A stretch of 64,000 nucleotides of DNA from an uncultured Bacteroidales bacterium (GTDB taxonomy: Bacteria; Bacteroidota; Bacteroidia; Bacteroidales; Paludibacteraceae): assembly GCA_944322025.1 (NCBI GenBank), contig CALUOH010000005.1, positions 1 through 64,000 of the forward strand, given 5' to 3'. Of the stretch, positions 35,200 through 43,603 are shown in pieces (the stretch's first letter is position 1; every line of letters starts with the position of its first letter). Below the pieces are notes generated by a model, which worked only from the letters and a program-made list of their open reading frames with translations, was not told the origin of the DNA and made no database searches. Both the position numbers and the translations under genes were made by a program.

Positions 35200-35838
35200 A
35201 TGATTCTAATGGCACTGACCGCACTTCCGGCAGCAGCCACGGGCGAGGCCGAAGAGACAAAGAAAGAGAAAGTGGCAACAGGAGGCCTCAAACTGGAGGC
35301 CGTCGGCTCTTCATACCTCATCGGCGGATTTCCCATGAGCAGCTCCATGAACGTAGGAGGCGCGCTGGGCGGATTTGTAGACTTCAATGTCTCCAAGCAC
35401 TTTGTAATTCAGGTCAACCTCTTCGGTGCATACAAACAGACCGACCTCTACGACACACAGCAAAGCCGCATGTCCACTTGGAGTATCGAACTGCCAATCT
35501 ACTTCCTCGGGCGGTACAGCTTTGCCGACGGTTCAAGCATCAGTTTCGGCGGCGGTCCGTACACCGAATTCATCTTGGACGGCACACTGTCAAACGCCAA
35601 CGGCAAGAGCAACCCCTTTGAAAGGGTCGTAGACCAGACAGAGGAGGGCGATGTGTTCGCGCTGGAAAGAAACCACTCCGGCTTAGGCATCACGGTGGGC
35701 TATGAATTCCCATTCGGCTTCCAGATAAACGCAAGCGCGCGTATGAGCCTGACCGACATAATAGGCTATGAACACGAACGCCCGTACTGCACATATCCCT
35801 ACTCTACGTCCGTGGGCATAGCCTACCGGTTCAAATGA
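35200..35838 (+). CDS. Outer membrane beta-barrel protein with frameshifted signal peptide
   Basis: 212 residues from ATG 35200: a small barrel with glycine- and aromatic-rich strands (SSYLIGGFPMSSSMNVGG, GRYSFADGSSISFGGGPYT, GLGITVGYEFPFG), ending ...GIAYRFK. The signal peptide is damaged. The natural start at 35180 (ATG AGA AGA CCA) runs into a stop after seven codons. Adding one A (AGAAAG for AGAAG) would read MRKTICIMILMALTALPAAA, an ideal signal peptide in the frame of the mature protein. As written, the protein must start at MILMALTALP without the basic N-region. It may be a true mutation, a phase-variable site or a sequence error. Confidence 0.72.
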   Translation: MILMALTALPAAATGEAEETKKEKVATGGLKLEAVGSSYLIGGFPMSSSMNVGGALGGFVDFNVSKHFVIQVNLFGAYKQTDLYDTQQSRMSTWSIELPIYFLGRYSFADGSSISFGGGPYTEFILDGTLSNANGKSNPFERVVDQTEEGDVFALERNHSGLGITVGYEFPFGFQINASARMSLTDIIGYEHERPYCTYPYSTSVGIAYRFK

Positions 35839-35853
35839 CGGGAGCAAACTGTC

Positions 35854-35865
35854 CGCCAATTGGCG
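35854..35865. promoter_or_regulatory. 12-bp perfect palindrome over the -33 element of the kinase promoter
   Basis: CGCCAATTGGCG contains the TTG (35860-35862) that sits 20 bp before the TATATTTG -7 box. GTC and GAC just outside extend it imperfectly. It is placed as a repressor operator would be. Confidence 0.45.
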
Positions 35866-35890
35866 TATCGGACAAAAAGCAGTATATTTG
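35860..35890 (+). promoter_or_regulatory. Promoter of the LytS-like kinase operon
   Basis: TTG at 35860 and TATATTTG at 35883-35890 with 20 bp between. The leader is about 115 nt and contains a large hairpin. Confidence 0.65.
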
Positions 35891-35902
35891 TATTGGGTGA
35901 CA

Positions 35903-35959
35903 GGATGCGGCTTGGCAATGGTAAACGGACTCGTCCGTTTGCCATTGCGCCCGCCATCC
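35903..35959 (+). promoter_or_regulatory. Leader hairpin of the kinase operon
   Basis: GCAATGGTAAACGGAC (35915-35930) pairs with GTCCGTTTGCCATTGC (35933-35948): 16 bp with one G-U and a minimal loop. An outer helix pairs GGATG (35903-35907) with CATCC (35955-35959). There is no T-run, so it is a leader structure rather than a terminator. Confidence 0.6.
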
Positions 35960-36009
35960 GCTATCTCACGAAATCGCCCTGAAACACGTACCCTCAGTTT
36001 ACCATCAGT

Positions 36010-37047
36010 ATGGAAAGAGAGAGCCTGTTCCCGAGGAACATATTCACATATCCGCTGGCCTTCATATCAGCAACGGCATTTATCGTTGCAATCCACGTTG
36101 TCGTGCTGGTTGCACTTATCTCGTATGGAAACTCACACAGCGACCGGGCATTCACGGCAATAGGCAGCCACATCATCATCGCCCTGTGGCTCTACCTGAC
36201 CACATTCACCATATTGCGCAGCCGCATGGCAGACAAATGGAAAGTGCTCACCGCCGTATGCAGTGCCATACTCACTGGCGGCCCGGTTGTCTACCTGACC
36301 ATACTCCTGCAAAATTCAGTGTTAGACGAACCGATACACCCGATAGAGAGCTTCAAGTTTCTGTCCACGGGCTCGGTCTATGTCATCACCGCGCTATTCC
36401 TCTTCCTCCAATGTACGGTGATAGTCATATGGATACGCAACAGGCAGAAGACGCAAAAGATTAACGCTCTGGTAATAGAGAACTTACGGAACCGCTATCT
36501 GGCCTTGAAGCAACAGCTGAGCCCGCACTTCCTCTTCAATTCGCTCAACACCCTGCGCGGGCTGATAGGCAATGACGATGAGCGGGCAATAGACTATGTG
36601 GACAATCTCGCCGACATGTTCCGCTACACCCTTCAGGAAAAGAGCGTAGTGACATTGCGAGACGAACTCGACTTCCTCTCGGCATACAGTGCCCTGTTGC
36701 TCGTGCGCTTCGGCTCAGCCCTGCACATCGAAATAGACTGCGGCTCTGAATACGACGACTGGTACATTCCACCCATGAGCCTGCAAACGCTTGTGGAGAA
36801 CGCCACCAAGCACAATGTCATCAGCGACACCACACCCCTTCATATCACGATCAGCATGGCGGAGGGAGAGTTTGTACGGGTAAGTAACGGCCGCATGCCC
36901 AAAACAGACCCCGTGAAGAGCAACGGGACGGGTCTGCTCAACCTCTCCGAACGTGCTCTCCTCCTCACGGGCAGAGACATATCGATAAACCGCACAGATG
37001 AGACATTCACCGTGGACGTACCGTTGGTGTCTCCTCTTAAAAAATAA
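36010..37047 (+). CDS. LytS/YehU-type sensor histidine kinase
   Basis: 345 residues. Four membrane helices (about 14-38, 48-69, 79-101, 119-142) are followed by a short linker and a His_kinase domain. Phospho-acceptor His173 lies in LSPHFLFNSLN, the hallmark of this family. ATP-binding motifs are LVENATKHN and GTGLLNLSERALLL. It is the inner-membrane partner of the LytTR regulator 7 bp downstream. There is no periplasmic sensor domain, so the signal is probably in the membrane. A palindrome and a long leader hairpin precede it. Confidence 0.92.
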   Translation: MERESLFPRNIFTYPLAFISATAFIVAIHVVVLVALISYGNSHSDRAFTAIGSHIIIALWLYLTTFTILRSRMADKWKVLTAVCSAILTGGPVVYLTILLQNSVLDEPIHPIESFKFLSTGSVYVITALFLFLQCTVIVIWIRNRQKTQKINALVIENLRNRYLALKQQLSPHFLFNSLNTLRGLIGNDDERAIDYVDNLADMFRYTLQEKSVVTLRDELDFLSAYSALLLVRFGSALHIEIDCGSEYDDWYIPPMSLQTLVENATKHNVISDTTPLHITISMAEGEFVRVSNGRMPKTDPVKSNGTGLLNLSERALLLTGRDISINRTDETFTVDVPLVSPLKK

Positions 37048-37054
37048 GATACAG

Positions 37055-37810
37055 ATGAATGCACTGATAATAGAAGACGAAGAGATTGCCATGCGCGCCC
37101 TGACCGACGCCATACACGCCTCGGACTACGACATAGGAGTGATAGGGAAAGCCAAAACCATAACGGAAAGCGTCGCGTGGCTCACGGCAAACCCAATGCC
37201 CGACATCATATTCATGGACATAAATCTGGGCGACGGCTCATCATTCTCTATCTTTGAACGAGTGCAGATAACCTGCCCTGTCATCTTCGTCACCGCCTAC
37301 GATGAGTTTGCGCTCAAAGCCTTTGAGGTCAACTGCATAGACTATCTGCTCAAACCCATCACGCCACGGCAGATAAACCGCGCGATGAAAAAGCTGGACT
37401 CCATCGGAAACCTCACGCGCTCCGAAAACATCGACAGGCTGCTCGAATGGATTGGCACTCAAAACCATGCGTACAGGCGCAGTTTCCTCGTAGCATACAA
37501 AGACAAGCTGCTGCCCGTGGCCACATCGGATGTGGCGTTCTTCTATGCCACAGACAAACAGACGCACATCACCACATACGACGGGCGCACATACACGTCT
37601 GAAAGCTCACTCGACAACATAGGCAGAAGCCTTCCGCCCGATGAGTTTTTCCGGGCAAACAGGCAGTACATCATTGCCCACCGCGCCATCAAGGAGATAA
37701 CGGTCTGGTTTGCCGGCAAGCTCTCCGTCTCCCTATACATAGACACACCGGAACACATCATAGTCAGCCGGGCCAAGGCCTCTCAATTCAAGAGCTGGTA
37801 CACCAAATGA
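37055..37810 (+). CDS. LytTR-family response regulator
   Basis: 251 residues. Receiver domain with acidic pocket IIEDEE, phosphorylation site Asp55 (FMDINLGDG) and LLKPI; the C-terminal LytTR DNA-binding domain holds YKDKLLPVATSDVAFFYA and EFFRANRQYIIAHRAI. It is the partner of the upstream kinase. The start MNALIIED was chosen over a longer frame that lies within the kinase gene. Targets are not evident; the flanking beta-barrel gene at 35200 is a candidate by position only. Confidence 0.93.
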   Translation: MNALIIEDEEIAMRALTDAIHASDYDIGVIGKAKTITESVAWLTANPMPDIIFMDINLGDGSSFSIFERVQITCPVIFVTAYDEFALKAFEVNCIDYLLKPITPRQINRAMKKLDSIGNLTRSENIDRLLEWIGTQNHAYRRSFLVAYKDKLLPVATSDVAFFYATDKQTHITTYDGRTYTSESSLDNIGRSLPPDEFFRANRQYIIAHRAIKEITVWFAGKLSVSLYIDTPEHIIVSRAKASQFKSWYTK

Positions 37811-37829
37811 CATTGACACAAAAAGCATA

Positions 37830-37856
37830 AGGGTACTGCCATGCAGGCAGTACCCT
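37830..37856. terminator. Terminator after the two-component operon
   Basis: AGGGTACTGCC pairs perfectly with GGCAGTACCCT around ATGCA, followed by a T-rich run. It lies between convergent genes. Confidence 0.85.
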
Positions 37857-37885
37857 CTTTCTTTTCCTTACCGTATGACCATCCG

Positions 37886-39838
37886 TCACTCTTTCTTAGC
37901 CCTCATGCTCATGACACAAAGGTAAGCTATAATGGCAATGTACATCACAAGACCGAGAATTTGTGCTCCGGCAGATGCATGCCATTCGGTGAGATAAGGG
38001 TCTACATTGCAGAATTTAAGTATGGCAGAGACAACCCCCATCAACGCGCCTCCGGCTATGAAGCCCGATGCTATGAGCGTGCCGCGCTCCATGCGTGCGT
38101 CGTTCAACGCCTTGTCCTTGCTGCGCGTCGAGACGAACCAGCTTACAAGACCGCCTACCACCAGCGGGGTATTCAGTTGCAGAGGTATGAACATTCCAAG
38201 AGCGAAAGGCAGCACCGGCACGCCCAGCATATTGAGCAGCAGTGCGAGTATCGCGCCCACACCGTAGAGCAGCCACGGCGCGCCCTGCCCCATCATAAGC
38301 GGCTCTATGACTGCCGCCATCGCATTTGCCTGCGGAGCAACGAGTGCGTTCTCACCCGTGAAGCCGTATGTCTTGTTCAGGATGATGATGACACCGCCGA
38401 CTGTGGCCGCCGACACGAGTGTGCCGAGGAACTTCCAAGTCTCCTGCTTGGCCGGGGTAGTGCCTATCCAATAACCTATCTTCAAGTCGGTTATGAAGCC
38501 GCCAGCCATGGAGAGAGCCGTGCAGACCACACCGCCGATAATCATCGAGGCCACGATGCCGGTCGTTCCTTTCAAGCCCACGGCAACAAGCACAACCGAC
38601 GCGATGATGAGCGTCATGAGCGTCATGCCCGACACCGGGTTAGAACCCACAATGGCTATTGCGTTTGCCGCAACCGTAGTGAACAGAAACGATATCACGG
38701 TCACTACAAGGAATGCCACAATAGCCTGAAACAGATTGGGTATAACCCCCACATAGAAAAAGATGAATACTATGATTAGAGCGGCCACTATGGATATGAC
38801 GATGAACTTCATCGACAAGTCGCGCTCTGTGCGTGGCACTGCTGCCGCCACTGCCTTACCCTTTCCGCCGAACTCCTTGACTGCCAAACCTGCGGCACTC
38901 TTTATCACGCCCCACGACTTGACTATGCCGATAATGCCGGCCATGGCAATACCGCCGATACCGATATTACGCGCATACTGCGAGAATATCACGTCCGGAT
39001 CCATCGCGCTCATCTCTCCCGTCATGCCGAGCAGCGGTATCACGAAGAACCACACGAAGATAGAGCCTGCACATATTATCAGACTGTATTTCAGACCTAT
39101 GATATAGCCGAGACCGAGTACCGCCGCACTCGTGTTCACAGACAGCGACATCTTTACCTTCTGAGCCACAGCCTCACCCCATCCCATCATGCGGGTCGAC
39201 AGCGTGTCACTCCAAGTGCCGAAGGTTGCCACGGCAAAATCATACAGACCGCCCACCAGTCCCGCAAACACGAGAGGCTTGGCCTGATTGCCCCCCTTCT
39301 CTCCGGAGACAAGCACCTGCGTTGTGGCCGTCGCCTCAGGGAATGGGTATTTGCCGTGCATGTCAGACACGAAATACTTTCTGAACGGGATGAGGAACAG
39401 TATTCCCAGCACTCCGCCAAGCAACGAACTGAGGAACACCTCGAAGAAGTTCACCGCTATCTCCGGATACTTCGCCTGCAATATATAGAGCGCAGGCAGT
39501 GTGAATATCGCGCCGGCCACTATCACGCCCGATGCCGAGCCTATCGACTGTATTATCACATTCTCCCCAAGGGCGTTTTTGCGCTTCGTCGCGTTTGAAA
39601 GCCCGACGGCAATAATGGAGATTGGGATAGCCGCCTCAAATACCTGACCCACTTTCAGCCCGAGGTACGCGGCTGCGGCGGAAAAGATGACCGCCATGAC
39701 AAGACCTATCGAGACCGAACGCACATTCACCTCCGGCACTGCCTTGTCCGGCGGGAGTATTGGGACATATTTCTCCCCCGGTTTCAACTCCCGGTGTGCG
39801 TTCTCCGGCAAGTCAATCTGTTGTTTCTCTTCACTCAT
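37886..39838 (-). CDS. OPT family oligopeptide transporter
   Basis: 650 residues with about sixteen hydrophobic segments. OPT signatures: SIGLVMAVIFSAAAAYLGLK near the N-terminus, KYFVSDMHGKYPFPEATATT (Gly-Lys-Tyr-Pro-Phe-Pro), and NPVSGMTLMTLIIASVV. The family takes up small peptides or metal chelates across the inner membrane by proton coupling. The first three codons and 27 bp upstream are duplicated 1 kb away at the head of the partial dnaB copy. Confidence 0.92.
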   Translation of the reverse strand: MSEEKQQIDLPENAHRELKPGEKYVPILPPDKAVPEVNVRSVSIGLVMAVIFSAAAAYLGLKVGQVFEAAIPISIIAVGLSNATKRKNALGENVIIQSIGSASGVIVAGAIFTLPALYILQAKYPEIAVNFFEVFLSSLLGGVLGILFLIPFRKYFVSDMHGKYPFPEATATTQVLVSGEKGGNQAKPLVFAGLVGGLYDFAVATFGTWSDTLSTRMMGWGEAVAQKVKMSLSVNTSAAVLGLGYIIGLKYSLIICAGSIFVWFFVIPLLGMTGEMSAMDPDVIFSQYARNIGIGGIAMAGIIGIVKSWGVIKSAAGLAVKEFGGKGKAVAAAVPRTERDLSMKFIVISIVAALIIVFIFFYVGVIPNLFQAIVAFLVVTVISFLFTTVAANAIAIVGSNPVSGMTLMTLIIASVVLVAVGLKGTTGIVASMIIGGVVCTALSMAGGFITDLKIGYWIGTTPAKQETWKFLGTLVSAATVGGVIIILNKTYGFTGENALVAPQANAMAAVIEPLMMGQGAPWLLYGVGAILALLLNMLGVPVLPFALGMFIPLQLNTPLVVGGLVSWFVSTRSKDKALNDARMERGTLIASGFIAGGALMGVVSAILKFCNVDPYLTEWHASAGAQILGLVMYIAIIAYLCVMSMRAKKE

Positions 39839-39865
39839 AGATTACTGATTAAGAATTTATTAATT
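39830..39865 (-). repeat. Direct repeat, copy 1 (OPT start region)
   Basis: These 36 bp, reaching from the third codon of the OPT gene into its upstream region, recur almost unchanged at 40833-40868. They mark one edge of a tandem duplication. Confidence 0.75.
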
Positions 39866-39881
39866 TGGATTATTCATATTT

Positions 39882-40841
39882 CTAAAATGGCACTGAACTG
39901 GGATTGTCCGGCAATGAGAAACAATCTCTAATTGCGTCTTTATATTCATTTGACAATTCATCACTAACATCCTCCTCATTCATGAACCTCGCATACTCGC
40001 CCTTGAAACGCAGATCTACGTCGCACGTCGCGCCGTTCCTGTGCTTCGCTATGATTATCTGTGCCACCCCGCGCAAATCCTTGCCCGTGTTCGGGTCTTC
40101 ATATATCCTGTAATACTCTGGGCGGTGTATGAAGCACACCATGTCGGCATCCTGCTCTATCGCGCCGGACTCTCGGAGGTCGGAGAGCAGGTGCTTCTTG
40201 CCGTCGACCGAATTGCCGTTGCCCGCCGCGCCGCGGATTTTGACGTAACGGCTGAGCTGGAAGAGCGCGATGACTGGTATGTCAAGCTCCTTTGCCAGTC
40301 CTTTCAGCGAACGTACAATAGTGCGGATCTCCTGTTCTCGGCTGTAGACTGTCATGCCCTGAGCATTCATAAGTTGCAGATAGTCAATTACAATAATCTG
40401 CACGCCGTGTTCACACACGAGCCGTCGCGCTTTGGTGCGGAGCTCGAGGATGGAGAGCACCGGGGTGTCGTCGATATATATAGGCGCACCCGCAAGCTCC
40501 TTTATCTTCACGTCGATCTGCTTCCTATCATAGTCCTCCAGCCGCCGGTTCTTTATCTTGTCCACGGTGATTTGGCAGACGTTGGCTATCAGTCGGTTCA
40601 CGAGTTGCATATCGCTCATCTCAAGCGAGAATACGGCGCAAGGTATCTTGTAGTCCACGGCCATGTTCTTCACCATGGAGAGCACGAATGCAGTCTTACC
40701 CATCGCGGGACGGGCAGCGATAATCACGAGGTCGGATTTCTGCCAGCCGAAGGTCACCTTGTCGAGCGCATAAAATCCCGATGGCAGGCCGCTCAGGCCT
40801 TCATTATTCTTCTGACACGCCTCATGAGCTATTTCACTCAT
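39882..40841 (-). CDS. Partial DnaB paralogue: helicase domain only, chimeric start
   Basis: 319 residues. From residue 14 (EGLSGLPSG) to the end it aligns with dnaB residues 195-523 at roughly 85-90% by eye, apart from the extra C-terminal segment of dnaB. The N-terminal primase-interaction domain and linker are absent. Walker A (AARPAMGKT) and Walker B (IIVIDYLQLM) remain, but the conserved LSQLNR element is FQLSR and nearby charged residues are changed (Glu to Lys). The first codons (Met-Ser-Glu) and upstream DNA are those of the OPT gene, so a tandem duplication created this start. It could be a decaying copy, a dominant-negative ring poison or a neofunctionalised ATPase. Confidence 0.78.
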   Translation of the reverse strand: MSEIAHEACQKNNEGLSGLPSGFYALDKVTFGWQKSDLVIIAARPAMGKTAFVLSMVKNMAVDYKIPCAVFSLEMSDMQLVNRLIANVCQITVDKIKNRRLEDYDRKQIDVKIKELAGAPIYIDDTPVLSILELRTKARRLVCEHGVQIIVIDYLQLMNAQGMTVYSREQEIRTIVRSLKGLAKELDIPVIALFQLSRYVKIRGAAGNGNSVDGKKHLLSDLRESGAIEQDADMVCFIHRPEYYRIYEDPNTGKDLRGVAQIIIAKHRNGATCDVDLRFKGEYARFMNEEDVSDELSNEYKDAIRDCFSLPDNPSSVPF

Positions 40842-40868
40842 AGATTACTGATTAAGAATTTATTAATT
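40833..40868 (-). repeat. Direct repeat, copy 2 (start of partial dnaB)
   Basis: It matches 39830-39865 and supplies the ATG and upstream region of the partial dnaB copy. Similarity continues, with substitutions, into the 3' end of full-length dnaB. Confidence 0.75.
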
Positions 40869-40884
40869 GGTTTGTTCATATCCT

Positions 40885-42456
40885 CTAAAACGGTACTGCC
40901 CCCGGGTCGTCCGGCAGGTGAAATCCCGCCTCATCCGCTACGGGCATGCTGTCCGGATAAATCACCGCCGGAGGGGGCATCTCATTGGCATGTGACGATA
41001 TATAGCCCGCCTCGTTTGTCTTAGACACGAACGTACTATTCAGCTCCTCTTCCTCGTTCATGAACCTCGCATACTCGCCCTTGAAACGCAGGTCTACGTC
41101 GCACGTCGCGCCGTTCCTGTGCTTCGCTATGATTATCTGTGCCACCCCGCGCAAATCCTTGCCCGTGTTCGGGTCTTCATATATCTTGTAATACTCTGGG
41201 CGGTGTATGAAGCACACCATGTCCGCGTCCTGCTCTATCGCTCCCGACTCACGCAGGTCTGACAGCTGGGGTTTACGCCCCTCCGCCGAATTCTTGTCCA
41301 TCCCGCGGCTCTCCACATTACGGTTCAGCTGCGAGAGCGCGATAATCGGTATGTCAAGCTCCTTCGCCAGCCCTTTCAGCGAGCGCGATATAGTGCTCAC
41401 CTCCTGCTCACGGCTGAACACCGTCATGCCTTGGGCATTCATAAGTTGCAGATAATCTATCACTATCAACTGCACGCCATGCTCCCTCACCAGCCGCCGC
41501 GCCTTCGTGCGCAGTTCGAGTATGGAGAGCGACGGCGAGTCGTCTATGTATATCGGTGCGCCCTCCAGCTCCTTGATTTTCACGTCCAGCTGCTTCCACT
41601 CGTAGTCCTCCAGCCGCCCGTTCTTTATCTTCTCCGCCGTGATTTGGCACACGTTCACTATCAACCTGGTCACCAGCTGCTCATCACTCATCTCGAGCGA
41701 GAACACCGCACACGGTATCTTGTAGTCCACCGCCATGTTCTTCACCATCGACAGCACAAACGCCGTCTTACCCATCGCCGGGCGGGCGGCTATAATCACT
41801 AGGTCAGACTTCTGCCAGCCCGATGTCACCTTGTCCAGCGCATGGAAACCCGACGGCAGTCCGCTCAGCCCCTCCTTTCTCGCGGCGGCGGCCTGTATGC
41901 GCTTTATAGCCGTGCGTATCACCGGGTCTATCTGCTGCACATCGCGCTTCATGTTCCTCTGGCTTATCTCGAACACCTGTCCCTCAGCCTCTTGCAGCAG
42001 CTCGTCCACGTCTATCTTCTCGTCGAACGCCTTCGTCTGCACATCGGTCGTCACCCTTATCAGCTCCCGCGCTATATACTTCTGCGCTATGATACGGGCA
42101 TGGTATTCCAGATGGGCGGCCGACACCACCTTGGCCGTCAGCGTGGCAAGATAGTACGCCCCGCCCACATCGTCCAGAGTCCCCTCCTTCCGCATCTCCT
42201 CCGTCACGGTGTACAGATCCACAGGGTCTTCCCTTGCGGCGAGTGACATGATGGCGCGGAATATCTTCTCGTGTGCCTCCTTATAGAAACACTCCGGTTG
42301 CAGTATGTCAGCCACCACAGTGAAAGCGTCCTTCTCTATCATGAGCGCGCCGAGCACACTCTCCTCCAGCTCCACCGACTGCGGCGGCACCTTCCCGAAA
42401 TCTATCTGTCTGATGTCTGTCTTCTTGCTGCGTCTGCCAGACGATGCTCCTTCCAT
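40885..42456 (-). CDS. dnaB: Replicative DNA helicase DnaB
   Basis: 523 residues. N-terminal domain (PPQSVELEESVLGALMIEKD, PECFYKEAHEKIFRAI) and RecA-like helicase domain with Walker A AARPAMGKT (223-231), Walker B LIVIDYLQLM, LSQLNRNVESRG and SDLRESGAIEQDADMV. It unwinds DNA at the fork as a hexamer. The C-terminal tail (after MNEEEELN) is longer than usual. The start MEGASSGRRS was chosen because it follows a -7 box (42481-42488) by 24 bp. A longer frame to 42603 crosses that box. The gene lies upstream of its own truncated copy. Confidence 0.95.
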   Translation of the reverse strand: MEGASSGRRSKKTDIRQIDFGKVPPQSVELEESVLGALMIEKDAFTVVADILQPECFYKEAHEKIFRAIMSLAAREDPVDLYTVTEEMRKEGTLDDVGGAYYLATLTAKVVSAAHLEYHARIIAQKYIARELIRVTTDVQTKAFDEKIDVDELLQEAEGQVFEISQRNMKRDVQQIDPVIRTAIKRIQAAAARKEGLSGLPSGFHALDKVTSGWQKSDLVIIAARPAMGKTAFVLSMVKNMAVDYKIPCAVFSLEMSDEQLVTRLIVNVCQITAEKIKNGRLEDYEWKQLDVKIKELEGAPIYIDDSPSLSILELRTKARRLVREHGVQLIVIDYLQLMNAQGMTVFSREQEVSTISRSLKGLAKELDIPIIALSQLNRNVESRGMDKNSAEGRKPQLSDLRESGAIEQDADMVCFIHRPEYYKIYEDPNTGKDLRGVAQIIIAKHRNGATCDVDLRFKGEYARFMNEEEELNSTFVSKTNEAGYISSHANEMPPPAVIYPDSMPVADEAGFHLPDDPGAVPF

Positions 42457-42480
42457 AATCACCTCGTTTTTTGCGAAGGC

Positions 42481-42488
42481 CAAAATTA
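42481..42488 (-). promoter_or_regulatory. -7 promoter box of dnaB
   Basis: The minus strand reads TAATTTTG, 24 bp before the ATG. No clear -33 element is seen. Confidence 0.55.
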
Positions 42489-42689
42489 CTCTTTTTTTCG
42501 CACTCAGCCCCCATGCAGACTGAAAATAATATCCACAACTGACTAACACATCGCACAAACTGCCGCATTCCCCAATCTCGTCATGCCCACACCCGGCATA
42601 CATCCCCCCTCACGGCGCCCCCCCTCTTCCATAAGCAAACCCGCCACGTCTCTCACCCTTTCATACTCCTCAAAACAAACACCATCCAA

Positions 42690-42865
42690 AATATCACCAC
42701 TCTCACCACCCGCTGCATTTTCCCCATAACCCACTGAAACCCAATTTGCTAAATACCCTCCAGCTATCTTCCAGCTACCCTCCCGCTACCCTCAACCAAG
42801 CGGTTCGTTACTTTCTCTCCTTAATCGGTCTTATCGTATCAAAACGCACACCCCATCGTCCGGAT
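42690..42865 (+). repeat. Family B element, copy B3
   Basis: 11-bp units CTAAATACCCT, CCAGCTATCTT, CCAGCTACCCT and CCCGCTACCCT (42749-42792), then CAACCAAGCGGTTCG and a tail ending TATCAAAACG. The left flank has CACCACTCTCACCACC and AACCCACTGAAA. Outer limits are approximate. Confidence 0.65.
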
Positions 42866-42901
42866 ACCTGTTTCACCCATCAATCTCCCGCACTCCTCCC
42901 C

Positions 42902-42932
42902 TTGCATTTTCCCCGGAATTACACTACATTTG
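42902..42932 (+). promoter_or_regulatory. Promoter of the nitroreductase gene
   Basis: TTG at 42902-42904 and TACATTTG at 42925-42932 with 20 bp between. Confidence 0.65.
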
Positions 42933-42982
42933 CATGCGGGAGGACATCATCTCTCCCGCCTTAATCCTATAACGATAATCTC

Positions 42983-43597
42983 ATGAAATCCGGACTGACA
43001 ATCTTAGGGGCGGCACTGGCCGTCGCCGCCTCGTCCCTTCTCCTCTCGTGCAGCTCAGGCACAAGGGATAACAGCGACAAAACCGCACTCGAAGTGATAC
43101 ACAGCCGAAAGAGCGTGCGCCACTACACTGATGGCAAAGTCTCTGACGAACAGTTGCTTACACTGGCAAAGGCCGGAATGGCAGCCCCGTCGGCAAAGAA
43201 CGCCCAGCCGTGGCAAATCATGGCGGTCACTGACCGCGCCAAGCTCGACTCCTTGGGCACTGCCCTGCCCTACACCAAGATGATTTTCGAAGCACCGGCA
43301 GCCCTCGTCGTCTGTGGCGACATGACACTCGCCCTCGAAGGCGCAAGCCGCGACTACTGGGTACAGGACTGCTCTGCCGCCACACAGAACATACTGCTTG
43401 CCGCCGAGGCCATTGGTCTCGGGGCTGTGTGGAACGGCATCTACCCCGTCACGGAGCGCGTCAATGATGTCCGCCGCATACTCTCACTGCCCGACTATGT
43501 CATCCCGCTCAGCGTTATTGTAGTAGGACAGCCCGCAGGAGTGGAGACCCCGAAAGTGAAATGGGACGAGAAAAAGTATCACATCAACGAATGGTAA
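42983..43597 (+). CDS. Nitroreductase family lipoprotein
   Basis: 204 residues. The N-terminus is a lipoprotein signal (ILGAALAVAASSLLLSC-SS, lipobox Cys23), so the protein is probably anchored outside the inner membrane. The rest is the FMN-dependent nitroreductase fold: VIHSRKSVRHYTDGKVSDEQ, KAGMAAPSAKNAQPWQ and GLGAVWNGIYPV. Most members are cytoplasmic NAD(P)H enzymes, so an exported lipid-anchored form is unusual and would need another electron source. A short monooxygenase gene follows after 6 bp. Confidence 0.88.
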   Translation: MKSGLTILGAALAVAASSLLLSCSSGTRDNSDKTALEVIHSRKSVRHYTDGKVSDEQLLTLAKAGMAAPSAKNAQPWQIMAVTDRAKLDSLGTALPYTKMIFEAPAALVVCGDMTLALEGASRDYWVQDCSAATQNILLAAEAIGLGAVWNGIYPVTERVNDVRRILSLPDYVIPLSVIVVGQPAGVETPKVKWDEKKYHINEW

Positions 43598-43603
43598 TGC
43601 ACT

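Larger units (their letters stand above)
42457..42982. other. Intergenic region between dnaB and the nitroreductase gene
   Basis: It contains the dnaB -7 box, family B copy B3 (about 42690-42865), the nitroreductase promoter and a leader hairpin (GCGGGAG pairing with CTCCCGC, 42936-42959). No gene is seen. Confidence 0.6.

Noticed and set aside
39882..40841. Partial dnaB read as a phage or plasmid helicase
   Set aside because: Near-identity to the adjacent chromosomal dnaB, and the shared OPT start sequence, show a local duplication rather than transfer.
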